From: Propionibacteriaceae bacterium
GTDB lineage: Bacteria > Actinomycetota > Actinomycetes > Propionibacteriales > Propionibacteriaceae
Direction of reading: 5' to 3'
Length of the DNA stretch: 24,828 nt
Assembly: GCA_021323255.1 (NCBI GenBank)
Contig: JAJTCL010000018.1
Location: 1 to 24,828, forward strand
Both the position numbers and the translations under genes were made by a program. This document shows positions 14,690 to 21,468 of the stretch, piece after piece. Below the pieces are notes generated by a model. That model was not told where the DNA came from. It saw nothing but the letters and a program-made list of their open reading frames with translations, and did no database searches. Every line of letters starts with the position of its first letter. The stretch's first letter is position 1.

Positions 14690-17155
14690 ATGGCTAAAGA
14701 GCTCCTCATCGACCCGGCAGTGGTGCGGGCCAAGGCAGAACTCGAGCTCCGCTCGATTCCTGTCAACGCCTACCAGCCTGACCTTGATCAGGAACGGGAG
14801 CTGTATGGCAACCAAGCGCTGGACCGCATCGGCCGAGACATGCTGCTGGTACGCGAATTCGAGCTGATGCTCAATTCGATCAAGCGGGAAGGCTCGTACC
14901 AGGGCGTGTCCTACATCCACGCCGGCCCCGCCCACCTCTCCATCGGCCAGGAGGCCGCAGCCGTTGGACAGGCATTCACACTCGGCGTTGAGGACAAGGT
15001 CTTCGGCAGCCACCGCAGCCATGGAGAAGTGATCGCAAAGGGCCTCTCAGCGATCGCCCGCTCTGATCAGGAGTTTCTCCTCGACACCCTTTCGCACTGG
15101 TCAGATGGAGTGATCTGGGAGGTCGTGGAAGAGTGGTTGGCGGACCCAGACTTCGAACAACAGGTGATCAACTACCTGCTTTATGGCATGACGGCGGAGA
15201 CGTTCGGGCGCCGTACCGGGTTCAACCGAGGGCTGGGCGGCAGCATGCATGCCTTCCTTCCGCCCCTGGGGATCTATCCGAACAACGCCATCGTCGGGGG
15301 CTCGGCGCCGTTGGCCACCGGGGCCGCCCTATACAACCGGCTTCAGGCTCAGCCTGGCCTGGTGGTTGCCAGCGTCGGGGATGCTGCCACCGGGACCGGT
15401 CCAGTCTGGGAATCGTTCAACTTCGCCGCCATGGCGCAATTGAAGACGCTCATGGACGCCGAGCACCGCGGTGGACTGCCAGTCATCTTCTTCATCGTCA
15501 ACAACTTCTATGGCATGGGTGGCCAAACCATCGGCGAAACCATGGCGTACGAGCGCCTGGCTCGAATCGGCGCTGGCATCAACCCCGAGAACATGCACGC
15601 CCAAACCATCGACGGCAACAACCCGCTTGCTGTCATCGACGCCATGACCTCGGCTCGGCAGCACATTGCGAACGGGGACGGCCCGGTCCTCATCGACTGC
15701 CAGACGTACCGCTTTTCCGGACACTCCCCCAGCGATGCCTCGTCCTACCGCACCAAAGACGAACTTGATCTTTGGACGGCTGCCGATCCCATTACGGCCT
15801 ACTTCAACCGGCTGGTGGAGGGCGCGGTTGTCGCCCCGACCCGACACGACGAGCTGAAGGCATGGGCGGAACGAAAGATCAAAGCCGCCCTCGAGGTAGC
15901 GATCGACAGCTCGAAATCCCCCCGGCTCAGCCTGCGCCACGACGCGACCATCATGGCGAAGATCACCTTCAACAACACCGTCGTTTCAGCCGAAGTTGCG
16001 CCGCCCGCTGAGACGACGAGGCCGCTGACAGAGCTGCCGCACCTCGCGTCGCTGGCGAAGAAGTCCCGCAGTGGTCTGGTGGACGGCAAGATCGCAAGCG
16101 GCGCGCGGGCGATCACCTTTCGTGACGCGCTCTTCGAAGCCATTGCTGCTCACGCTGCCCGCGACAACCGGCTTGCGCTGTGGGGTGAGGAGAACCGGGA
16201 CTGGGGCGGCTCATTCGGCGTCTACCGCGGTCTGACCGAACTGCTTCCCCGGCACCGACTGTTCAACGCACCAATATCGGAGGCGGCAATCATCGGGACG
16301 GGCGTCGGCTACGCCCTGAGCGGCGGTCGTTCCCTGGTGGAGCTGATGTATGCCGACTTCATTGGCCGGGCCGGTGATGAGATGTTCAACCAGATGGCCA
16401 AGTGGCAGCCGATGTCCGGCGGCTTGGTGAGGCTACCGATGGTTGTTCGGGTCTCCATCGGGGCCAAGTACGGGGCTCAGCATTCGCAGGACTGGAGCTC
16501 GATGGTGGCAGGCGTGCCGGGCCTCAAGGTGGTCTTTCCTGCCACTGCGCGAGATGCCAAAGGTTTGCTCGCGGCGGCGCTTGCCGGGAACGATCCGGTG
16601 GTCTTCTTCGAAAGCCAGCGTCTTTACGACATGCCGGAGACCGTGTTTCCCGAAGTTCCCTCGGAGTACTACGAGATACCGATCGGACAACCCAATGTGG
16701 TACACCCGGGAAATGATCTTTCGATACTGACGGTTGGTGCTGCACTGTATCGAGCACTGGAGGCTGCCACGCAGCTGGAACAGCAATACGGGATCTCGGC
16801 CGAGGTGATCGACGCCAGGACACTGGTGCCCTTCGATTACACCGAAGTCCTGGCCTCTGTTGCCAAGACGGGACGGCTGGTGTGCGTCTCGGATGCGAAT
16901 CTCAGGGGAAGCTGGCTGAACACCGTGGCCGCCAAGATCAGCACCGAGATCTTTGACGATCTCGACGGTCCGGTCGTCGTTCTGGGAGCACGAAACTGGA
17001 TCGCACCTCCGGCAGAGATGGAGTGGGAGTTCTTCGTGACGCCAGAAGACATCCTCGACGCGATCCATACCCGGGTGCTGCCGCTTCCCGGCCACCGGAT
17101 CCAGGAAGGGCCGGGCGCGGAGGGCACACTCGAGGAGTCGAGGCTGGGGATTTGA
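14690..17155 (+). CDS. Fused alpha/beta thiamine-diphosphate E1 dehydrogenase (821 aa)
   Basis: E1 component with both halves in one chain; it decarboxylates a 2-oxo acid, or cleaves an acyloin, and transfers the acyl group to the E2 lipoyl arm. Alpha half (about 40-420): HRSHGEVIAKG (108-118), GFNRGLGGSMHAF (177-189), and the thiamine site GDAATGTGPVWESFNFA (230-246). Beta half (about 470-800): ITFRDALFEAI, LWGEENRDWGGSFGV, and NAPISEAAIIGTG, which contains the expected catalytic Glu, then QDWSSMVAGVPGL. Separate alpha and beta subunits are usually about 320-400 and 325-340 aa. Residues about 122-167 extend the segment before YGMTAETFGR compared with pyruvate dehydrogenases. Start ATG 14690 follows GAAGGA at 10-base spacing. 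It is the second gene after E2; no E3 gene is nearby, so the cell's shared E3 is presumably used. Pyruvate, branched-chain and acetoin specificities cannot be separated here. Confidence 0.88.
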   Translation: MAKELLIDPAVVRAKAELELRSIPVNAYQPDLDQERELYGNQALDRIGRDMLLVREFELMLNSIKREGSYQGVSYIHAGPAHLSIGQEAAAVGQAFTLGVEDKVFGSHRSHGEVIAKGLSAIARSDQEFLLDTLSHWSDGVIWEVVEEWLADPDFEQQVINYLLYGMTAETFGRRTGFNRGLGGSMHAFLPPLGIYPNNAIVGGSAPLATGAALYNRLQAQPGLVVASVGDAATGTGPVWESFNFAAMAQLKTLMDAEHRGGLPVIFFIVNNFYGMGGQTIGETMAYERLARIGAGINPENMHAQTIDGNNPLAVIDAMTSARQHIANGDGPVLIDCQTYRFSGHSPSDASSYRTKDELDLWTAADPITAYFNRLVEGAVVAPTRHDELKAWAERKIKAALEVAIDSSKSPRLSLRHDATIMAKITFNNTVVSAEVAPPAETTRPLTELPHLASLAKKSRSGLVDGKIASGARAITFRDALFEAIAAHAARDNRLALWGEENRDWGGSFGVYRGLTELLPRHRLFNAPISEAAIIGTGVGYALSGGRSLVELMYADFIGRAGDEMFNQMAKWQPMSGGLVRLPMVVRVSIGAKYGAQHSQDWSSMVAGVPGLKVVFPATARDAKGLLAAALAGNDPVVFFESQRLYDMPETVFPEVPSEYYEIPIGQPNVVHPGNDLSILTVGAALYRALEAATQLEQQYGISAEVIDARTLVPFDYTEVLASVAKTGRLVCVSDANLRGSWLNTVAAKISTEIFDDLDGPVVVLGARNWIAPPAEMEWEFFVTPEDILDAIHTRVLPLPGHRIQEGPGAEGTLEESRLGI

Positions 17156-17661
17156 TCAAGGCCCCCCGCATCTCGGGAGATCGATGACAGTTGGAGGGTT
17201 CATACCGATCTTGAATTCTTGATCTCATCGAAAGCGCGGGAGGCCGTACGCCGCGAAGACATCTTGATCATCGACTACGGTGTGATCAAGGACTTCTGGT
17301 GGCGACAACGGCCGCAGGTGCCAGCGGCTCGTTGATCGACTCCGATGAGCACCCTTCGTCGTGGAGACTGCTGGTTGAGCAGTACTGCGACCTCGTTCAG
17401 GATCACCGGCAGACGGGGTCCAACGGTGCACGGTTGGCTTCTTGGTCTCAAATTTCAGGATCAGCAACGGCTATAGCGTCTCGGTATCGCATCCAGACGC
17501 CAGTCGCGCTTGACATTGCACAGGATTACGATCCATGATCAAAGTGTTTTTCACGGCGTTCTGATCGAGGCAATGCACGGCCAACAATTGTTTTGCACAA
17601 TGTTTCATCTAGCAAAGCGGTGGTTAACAAGTGTTTTGCACATTATTGATCGAGGCAGAGA
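17156..17661. other. Spacer with degenerate repeats and possible gene remnant
   Basis: About 500 bp between the E1 stop and the next start. One plus-strand frame to the TGA at 17333-17335 looks protein-like (LEFLISSKAREAVRREDIL, then DYGVIKDFWW) but has no credible start and is not recognised; it may be a gene remnant. From about 17460 the sequence becomes AT-richer and holds the candidate promoter and tandem repeats described separately. No convincing terminator for the E2-E1 operon was seen; only a 4-bp CCCG/CGGG stem lies just after the E1 stop. Confidence 0.4.
17510..17539 (+). promoter_or_regulatory. Candidate sigma-70-type promoter
   Basis: A consensus TTGACA at 17510-17515 is followed after 18 bases by CATGAT (17534-17539), which matches four of six -10 positions. 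It lies in AT-richer DNA, about 120 bp before the start of the membrane protein gene and immediately before the tandem repeats, giving a long leader that would contain all repeat units. Confidence 0.4.
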
Positions 17662-17670
17662 ATGGCTGAC
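17540..17670 (+). repeat. Three degenerate 43-46 bp tandem repeats
   Basis: Three imperfect units start at about 17540, 17585 and 17628. Each opens with a CAA(A)(G/T)TGTTTT(T/G)CAC-like block, continues with an ATC(G/T)AGGCA-like block and closes with a GG(C/T)(C/T)(A/G)AC-like block. The TGTTTT cores are spaced 44 and 43 bp. The last unit contains the ribosome binding site and ATG (17662) of the following gene, so the gene start is itself part of the repeat. The equivalent position in the second unit is GTG-GTT. Unit 2 and unit 3 agree at about three quarters of positions with small gaps. The arrangement is unlike a CRISPR array: there are no spacers and the units are not identical. Confidence 0.55.
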
Positions 17671-18219
17671 GACTCTACGGATTCCGCATTCGGGTTCATC
17701 CTGTTCATCCTGTTCCTCGCGCTTCTAGGGTACGCAGCGGGGGGCGTTGGCTCATCTCCGTCCACGGCTGAGACCACAGGCGGGACGTACCGGTCGTTAC
17801 CATCCCTTGAAGGTAGTTCAGTATCTTCATGCGCGGGCACACTCAAAGAAGATCAAACATATGGGACTGTCAACCTCAAGGTCTACGCGGACCCCGTGGA
17901 TGCCGGCCAGAAGTGCGCGACCGCGAGTACGACCTCGGCGGGGACGCTGAAAGTCACGCTGGCATATACCGCCGACCAGACTCAAATGGTGTCTGACACG
18001 AGTTCTTGCCCATCATCTGGACAAGTGTGCACGGCTTCTGCCCAGGTGAACGGGACGGTCAATTATTGCGTCTCAGCCGTCGCCGAGCTGACCGGAACTG
18101 CCAACAAAGTGACCATCCCAAAGGTCGTCGAGCCATGCACGATGACGGTGCCTGCGATGCAGCCCCTGCCTGACTCACCGGCAGCTTCCGATGACAAGGA
18201 TCTCGAGGAAGGGTATTAG
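17662..18219 (+). CDS. Hypothetical membrane-anchored six-cysteine protein (185 aa)
   Basis: I do not recognise this protein. It begins MADDSTDSAFGF and has one strongly hydrophobic segment (about 10-28, FILFILFLALLGYAAGG), probably an N-terminal anchor with the remainder outside the cell. The ectodomain is rich in Ser, Thr, Ala and Val, with beta-like stretches (GTVNLKVYAD, TLKVTLAYT, GTVNYCVSAVAEL) and six cysteines at 57, 85, 116, 123, 136 and 159, consistent with three disulfides. The C-terminus is acidic (SDDKDLEEGY). Start ATG 17662 follows GAGGCAGAGA. GC content is visibly lower than in neighbouring genes. Together with a repeat-bearing leader and its position between catabolic genes and lysC, this suggests acquired DNA. 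It is convergent with lysC. Confidence 0.65.
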   Translation: MADDSTDSAFGFILFILFLALLGYAAGGVGSSPSTAETTGGTYRSLPSLEGSSVSSCAGTLKEDQTYGTVNLKVYADPVDAGQKCATASTTSAGTLKVTLAYTADQTQMVSDTSSCPSSGQVCTASAQVNGTVNYCVSAVAELTGTANKVTIPKVVEPCTMTVPAMQPLPDSPAASDDKDLEEGY

Positions 18220-18234
18220 GCCAAGCTGTTGAGC

Positions 18235-18265
18235 TGCAGCCGCAGCACTGGAGGCATCGGCTGCA
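18235..18265. terminator. 8-bp hairpin between convergent genes
   Basis: TGCAGCCG (18235-18242) and CGGCTGCA (18258-18265) form a perfect 8-bp stem with a 15-base loop. It lies just after the stop of the six-cysteine protein and before the lysC end, so it could serve either direction. No long T-tract follows. Confidence 0.4.
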
Positions 18266-18315
18266 TTACGCACCGGACCAACACCACCGCCAACCATCGG
18301 CTAGGCAAAGAGCGC

Positions 18316-18834
18316 TCAGCGACCGGTACCGGCGTAAACCACAGCCTCTTCGGCTGCATCCAGGCCCAAGGCAGTGTGGGCTGCCACCACGGCTCGATCA
18401 ACATCCTCTTGATCAACGATCACTGAGATCCTGATCTCAGACGTGGAGATCATCTCGATATTCACCCCGACGTCCGCGAGCGCCGAAAAGAATCTCGCGC
18501 TCACACCCGGATGGGATCGCATGCCCACGCCGATGACCGAGACCTTCCCGATCTGGTCGTCGTAGAGCACATCGTCGAACCCGACATCTGCCTTCAGCGC
18601 GTCGAGGGTTTCCATGGCAGTTACACCATCGGTCTTGGGCAAGGTGAACGAGATATCGGTACGCGAGGTCTGCACTGCGGACACGTTCTGCACGATCATG
18701 TCGATGTTGATCTCTGCGTCGGCTACCGCGGTGAAGATCCGCGCCGCCTCACCAACCCGATCCGGCACACCAACAATCGTGATCTTGGCCTCGCTCCGAT
18801 CATGGACCACCCCGGAAATGATCGCTTGCTCCAT
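18316..18834 (-). CDS. lysC: Internal start for aspartokinase beta subunit (172 aa)
   Basis: Within lysC, ATG 18834 (codon 250) begins MEQAIISGVVHDRSEAKIT and is preceded by GCAGGAAGGAAGCGCG, a strong ribosome binding site. It yields a 172-residue product made of the two ACT domains. In C. glutamicum and related species the same in-frame start produces the regulatory beta subunit, also 172 aa, which assembles with alpha. The position, length and ribosome binding site all match, so independent translation is likely here too. This is an alternative product of the same gene, not a separate locus. Confidence 0.65.
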   Translation of the reverse strand: MEQAIISGVVHDRSEAKITIVGVPDRVGEAARIFTAVADAEINIDMIVQNVSAVQTSRTDISFTLPKTDGVTAMETLDALKADVGFDDVLYDDQIGKVSVIGVGMRSHPGVSARFFSALADVGVNIEMISTSEIRISVIVDQEDVDRAVVAAHTALGLDAAEEAVVYAGTGR

Positions 18835-19581
18835 CGCGCTTCCTTCCTGCAGCTCTTGCACCCAGGTACCGTCCTTCTCGGAGAACGAGGAACGCACCTG
18901 CACCCGCACGTTCTCCCGGCGCGCATATTCGACGCACCGTAGATGCAAGATCTTGGCGCCGCAAGCCGCCATCTCCATCATTTCCTCATAGCTGATCTCG
19001 GGGATGCGACGCGCGCTCGGCACGATTCGCGGATCGGCGGTATAGACCCCGTCAACGTCTGTATAGATCTCGCAGTGATCGGCACCTAGTGAGGCTGCCA
19101 GTGCGACCGCAGTGGTATCGGACGCACCGCGACCCAGGGTCGTCACATCCTTGGTGTCTTGAGCCACCCCCTGGAATCCGGCCACGATGACGATGTCGTT
19201 GCGATCAAGAGCGGAGGTGATCCGGCCTGGGGTGATGTCGATGATCCGAGCGTTGCCATGGGTGCCGGTGGTAATGATTCCGGCCTGCGAGCCGGTCAGG
19301 GAACGAGCATGCATGCCCTGGTCGTGGATCGCCATGGCGAGCAGCGCGGCGCTCATCCGCTCCCCTGCAGTCAGCAGCATGTCGAGTTCGCGAGGTGGCG
19401 GAAGGGGGGACACCTCGAGCGCCAGGCCCATCAGGTCGTCTGTGGTGTCACCCATTGCCGAAATCACGACAACCACGTCATGGCCCAGCTGTTTCGTCGC
19501 GACTATTCGCTTGGCGACCCGCTTGATGCTGTTAGCATCGGCCACAGATGAGCCGCCGTACTTCTGCACTACGCGGCCCAT
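18316..19581 (-). CDS. lysC: Aspartate kinase (421 aa)
   Basis: Aspartokinase, the first step of the lysine, threonine, methionine and diaminopimelate pathway: ATP-dependent phosphorylation of aspartate in the cytoplasm. The catalytic domain opens with VQKYGGSSVA, contains the aspartate-binding region TLGRGASDTTAVALA, and ends near residue 245. Two ACT domains follow, including AEINIDMIVQNVSAV and GVNIEMISTSEIRISV, the allosteric region that in this family senses lysine and threonine. The terminal VVYAGTGR matches the actinobacterial enzyme closely, and 421 aa equals the Corynebacterium glutamicum alpha subunit. Start ATG 19581 follows AGGAGCCGCT; a longer frame to 19977 overlaps the upstream divergent gene and is rejected. 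The partner gene asd, often adjacent in actinobacteria, is not found downstream. Confidence 0.96.
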   Translation of the reverse strand: MGRVVQKYGGSSVADANSIKRVAKRIVATKQLGHDVVVVISAMGDTTDDLMGLALEVSPLPPPRELDMLLTAGERMSAALLAMAIHDQGMHARSLTGSQAGIITTGTHGNARIIDITPGRITSALDRNDIVIVAGFQGVAQDTKDVTTLGRGASDTTAVALAASLGADHCEIYTDVDGVYTADPRIVPSARRIPEISYEEMMEMAACGAKILHLRCVEYARRENVRVQVRSSFSEKDGTWVQELQEGSAMEQAIISGVVHDRSEAKITIVGVPDRVGEAARIFTAVADAEINIDMIVQNVSAVQTSRTDISFTLPKTDGVTAMETLDALKADVGFDDVLYDDQIGKVSVIGVGMRSHPGVSARFFSALADVGVNIEMISTSEIRISVIVDQEDVDRAVVAAHTALGLDAAEEAVVYAGTGR

Positions 19582-19604
19582 AGCGGCTCCTGTCCCACGG
19601 CGCG

Positions 19605-19610
19605 AGTCTA
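19605..19610 (-). promoter_or_regulatory. Candidate lysC -10 box (TAGACT)
   Basis: On the minus strand TAGACT lies 24 bp upstream of the lysC ATG and fits the TANNNT pattern of actinobacterial -10 elements. The -35 position (GATCAC, 17-bp spacing) is poor, so the call is weak. Confidence 0.25.
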
Positions 19611-19637
19611 GTGGTTCACCCCCGCGAGTGATCTTTG

Positions 19638-19704
19638 ACCAGATGTTCCCGTGGGCCCCTCGCGCACGCTGTCGCTGTGATTCGGCTCGTTCGTCACATC
19701 TGGT
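19638..19704. promoter_or_regulatory. Widely spaced 9-bp inverted repeat between lysC and DUF1707 gene
   Basis: ACCAGATGT (19638-19646) and ACATCTGGT (19696-19704) are exact inverted copies 49 bp apart in the 224-bp divergent spacer. The left arm would lie about 30 bp upstream of the candidate lysC -10. They could be two operator half-sites or the base of a long leader hairpin for the plus-strand gene. No lysine riboswitch or T-box features were recognised. Confidence 0.35.
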
Positions 19705-19805
19705 GCAGCAGGGCGCGGTTCCTGTTGCCACACTTGAGGCTCCTTCGCCTAATGCTCCTGCACTCGCCGGACGCGAGCTCCGCCGCTCGCGGGCCGAGGA
19801 TACTG

Positions 19806-20378
19806 GTGATTGTGACTGAGCCGTCCGCACCCGAGCCGGATCCCGCCGAGCAGGCGCCTCAACACCCGCCGGGCGACCCAGCAAAACGATCGGTCGAACC
19901 TCGGATCGGCGATGCCGACCGTGACCAGGCCGTCGCTTTCCTGCAGGAACACTTGGCGAACGGCCGGATCGAGGCATCGGAGTTCGACGATCGGATGAGC
20001 CAGGCGCTCACGGCCAAAACCGCCTCAGAACTGTCGGCGTTGTTCGAGGATCTGCCTGAGCCTCGGCCGCCATCAGCCTCCGACGCCGCCGGGTACCAGG
20101 CGCCGCCGTGGCAGCAGGCAACGCAACGATCGTTCGAGATCCCGCCTTGGCAGCGCACTCCGGCCGCCAGCCCCGGGATCCCACATCACATGCATCCAGC
20201 AGTGCCGGAACGCAGCAAGGCTGACACTGTGCTGACCGTCTTGGCCGCTGCCTCCTGGCCGGCGGTCATCTTGTTCTGCTTTGCCACCAGCTGGAACTAC
20301 TGGTGGCTGATGTTCATCCCGATCTTCATCTCCTCGATTGCGGGCAGTCTGCGGAAAGGGCGGGGCAGCAACGGATGA
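19806..20378 (+). CDS. DUF1707 domain protein with C-terminal 2TM segment (190 aa)
   Basis: An actinobacterial membrane protein. Residues about 32-84 are a DUF1707 domain (RIGDADRDQAVAFLQEHL, GRIEASEFDDRMSQALTAKT, ELSALFEDLP), a SHOCT-like helical module of unknown function. A Pro/Gln-rich linker (85-135) leads to two hydrophobic helices (about 140-160 and 164-181) joined by a short aromatic SWNYWW turn and ending in a basic tail, so both ends probably face the cytoplasm. The start is chosen as GTG 19806, spaced well after GAGG; GTG 19812 is an alternative. The frame is open further upstream but reads into the lysC control region. It overlaps the next gene by ATGA, implying coupled translation with the oxidoreductase. 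Function is unknown. Confidence 0.78.
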   Translation: MIVTEPSAPEPDPAEQAPQHPPGDPAKRSVEPRIGDADRDQAVAFLQEHLANGRIEASEFDDRMSQALTAKTASELSALFEDLPEPRPPSASDAAGYQAPPWQQATQRSFEIPPWQRTPAASPGIPHHMHPAVPERSKADTVLTVLAAASWPAVILFCFATSWNYWWLMFIPIFISSIAGSLRKGRGSNG

Positions 20379-21430
20379 GCGATACACAGACTGTTCGCTG
20401 GGGAATCGTCGGACCTGGCCGCATCGCATCTTTGGTGATCAAGGACTTTCCGTACGTCGATGATGCTGAGCCATTGGCTGTGGCCAGCCGGTCTACCGAA
20501 CGAGCCCAAGCTTTCGCTACCGAACACGGGCTAGTTCGCGCGTACGGCTCCTACTCCGAGATCATCTCTGATGAGGATGTGGATGTGGTTTACATCGCCA
20601 CACCGCATCCGCAGCATCATGCGGTCGCGCTCGCCGCTGTCGCTGCCCGAAAGGCCATTCTGGTCGAAAAGACCTTCACTGCCACCGTGGCGGGTGCTGA
20701 GGAAGTCATCGCCGCCGCCCGACGCGACGAGGTCTTCGCAATGGAGGCCATGTGGACCCGCTTCCAACCAGCACTCGTGGCGGCCCGCCAGCTGATAGAC
20801 GAAGGCGCCATCGGTGAGGTCCGGCAGCTACAAGCTGATCTTGGTGTGGACCGTCCGTACCACCCTGCCGATCGGCTGTTCGACCCGGCCCAGGGCGGGG
20901 GCGCGCTGCTTGATCTTGGGGTCTATGTGGTGTCCTTCGCCCAGTACTTTCTCGGCACACCTGATCACATCGACGTGACCGGCTCCTTGGCCCCAACTGG
21001 TGTGGATGCTGAAGCTGGCCTGCTGCTCGGCTATGCGGACGGCCGGGCGGCGACGCTTCTGATCTCGCTGAAGCATCACACGCCAGGGGCGGCGCGGATC
21101 CATGGCACGAAAGGTTGGATCGATGTACCGCCGAGGTTTCACCATCCGCATCGCATCGTGCTGCACCGGAAAGGCCAGGAACCTCAGGCGATCACCCGGC
21201 TACCGCTGGGCACCGGCTACTCACACGAACTGATTGAGGTGACGGAGGCGGTACGCGTCGGCCGTACCGAGAGCGTGATCATGCCGCTGCAGGACACCCT
21301 CGCCGTACAGCGGATCTTGAACGAGGCGTCCGAGAAACTCGGCGTCTACCACTCTGAAGACTCCAGCCTCCTGGTCCCACTTAGCATCAATTCCTCGGAC
21401 TCAGCCGCAGCTGCAGATAGTGCCAACTGA
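20375..21430 (+). CDS. Gfo/Idh/MocA family oxidoreductase (351 aa)
   Basis: An NAD(P)-dependent oxidoreductase of the glucose-fructose oxidoreductase/inositol dehydrogenase/dihydrodiol dehydrogenase family. The N-terminal Rossmann domain begins WGIVGPGRIA (9-18). The family EKP motif is present as EKT (98-100, VEKTF), keeping the catalytic lysine K99 but replacing the proline; I recall similar EKxF variants among actinobacterial relatives. The C-terminal substrate domain has GGGALLDLGVY, with the GGG and DLGxY pattern usual for this branch. Start ATG 20375 overlaps the DUF1707 stop (ATGA). Substrates in this family are sugars, cyclitols and dihydrodiols, and none can be assigned here. It ends 38 bp from recR, which is convergent. 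Confidence 0.9.
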   Translation: MSDTQTVRWGIVGPGRIASLVIKDFPYVDDAEPLAVASRSTERAQAFATEHGLVRAYGSYSEIISDEDVDVVYIATPHPQHHAVALAAVAARKAILVEKTFTATVAGAEEVIAAARRDEVFAMEAMWTRFQPALVAARQLIDEGAIGEVRQLQADLGVDRPYHPADRLFDPAQGGGALLDLGVYVVSFAQYFLGTPDHIDVTGSLAPTGVDAEAGLLLGYADGRAATLLISLKHHTPGAARIHGTKGWIDVPPRFHHPHRIVLHRKGQEPQAITRLPLGTGYSHELIEVTEAVRVGRTESVIMPLQDTLAVQRILNEASEKLGVYHSEDSSLLVPLSINSSDSAAAADSAN

Positions 21431-21468
21431 TGCAGCGGAGTCCAAGTAGCTGATGCGGAGTGGGTTGA

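Noticed and set aside
15133..15768. 211-aa plus-strand frame inside the E1 gene
   Set aside because: Overlaps the conserved E1 alpha half in another frame and has no homologous motif.
17540..17670. Possible CRISPR array
   Set aside because: Units are adjacent and degenerate, with no unique spacers, and no cas genes are present.
19582..19805. Lysine riboswitch or T-box in the lysC leader
   Set aside because: The minus-strand leader before lysC is short and lacks the conserved L-box or T-box sequence; only a simple inverted repeat is visible.
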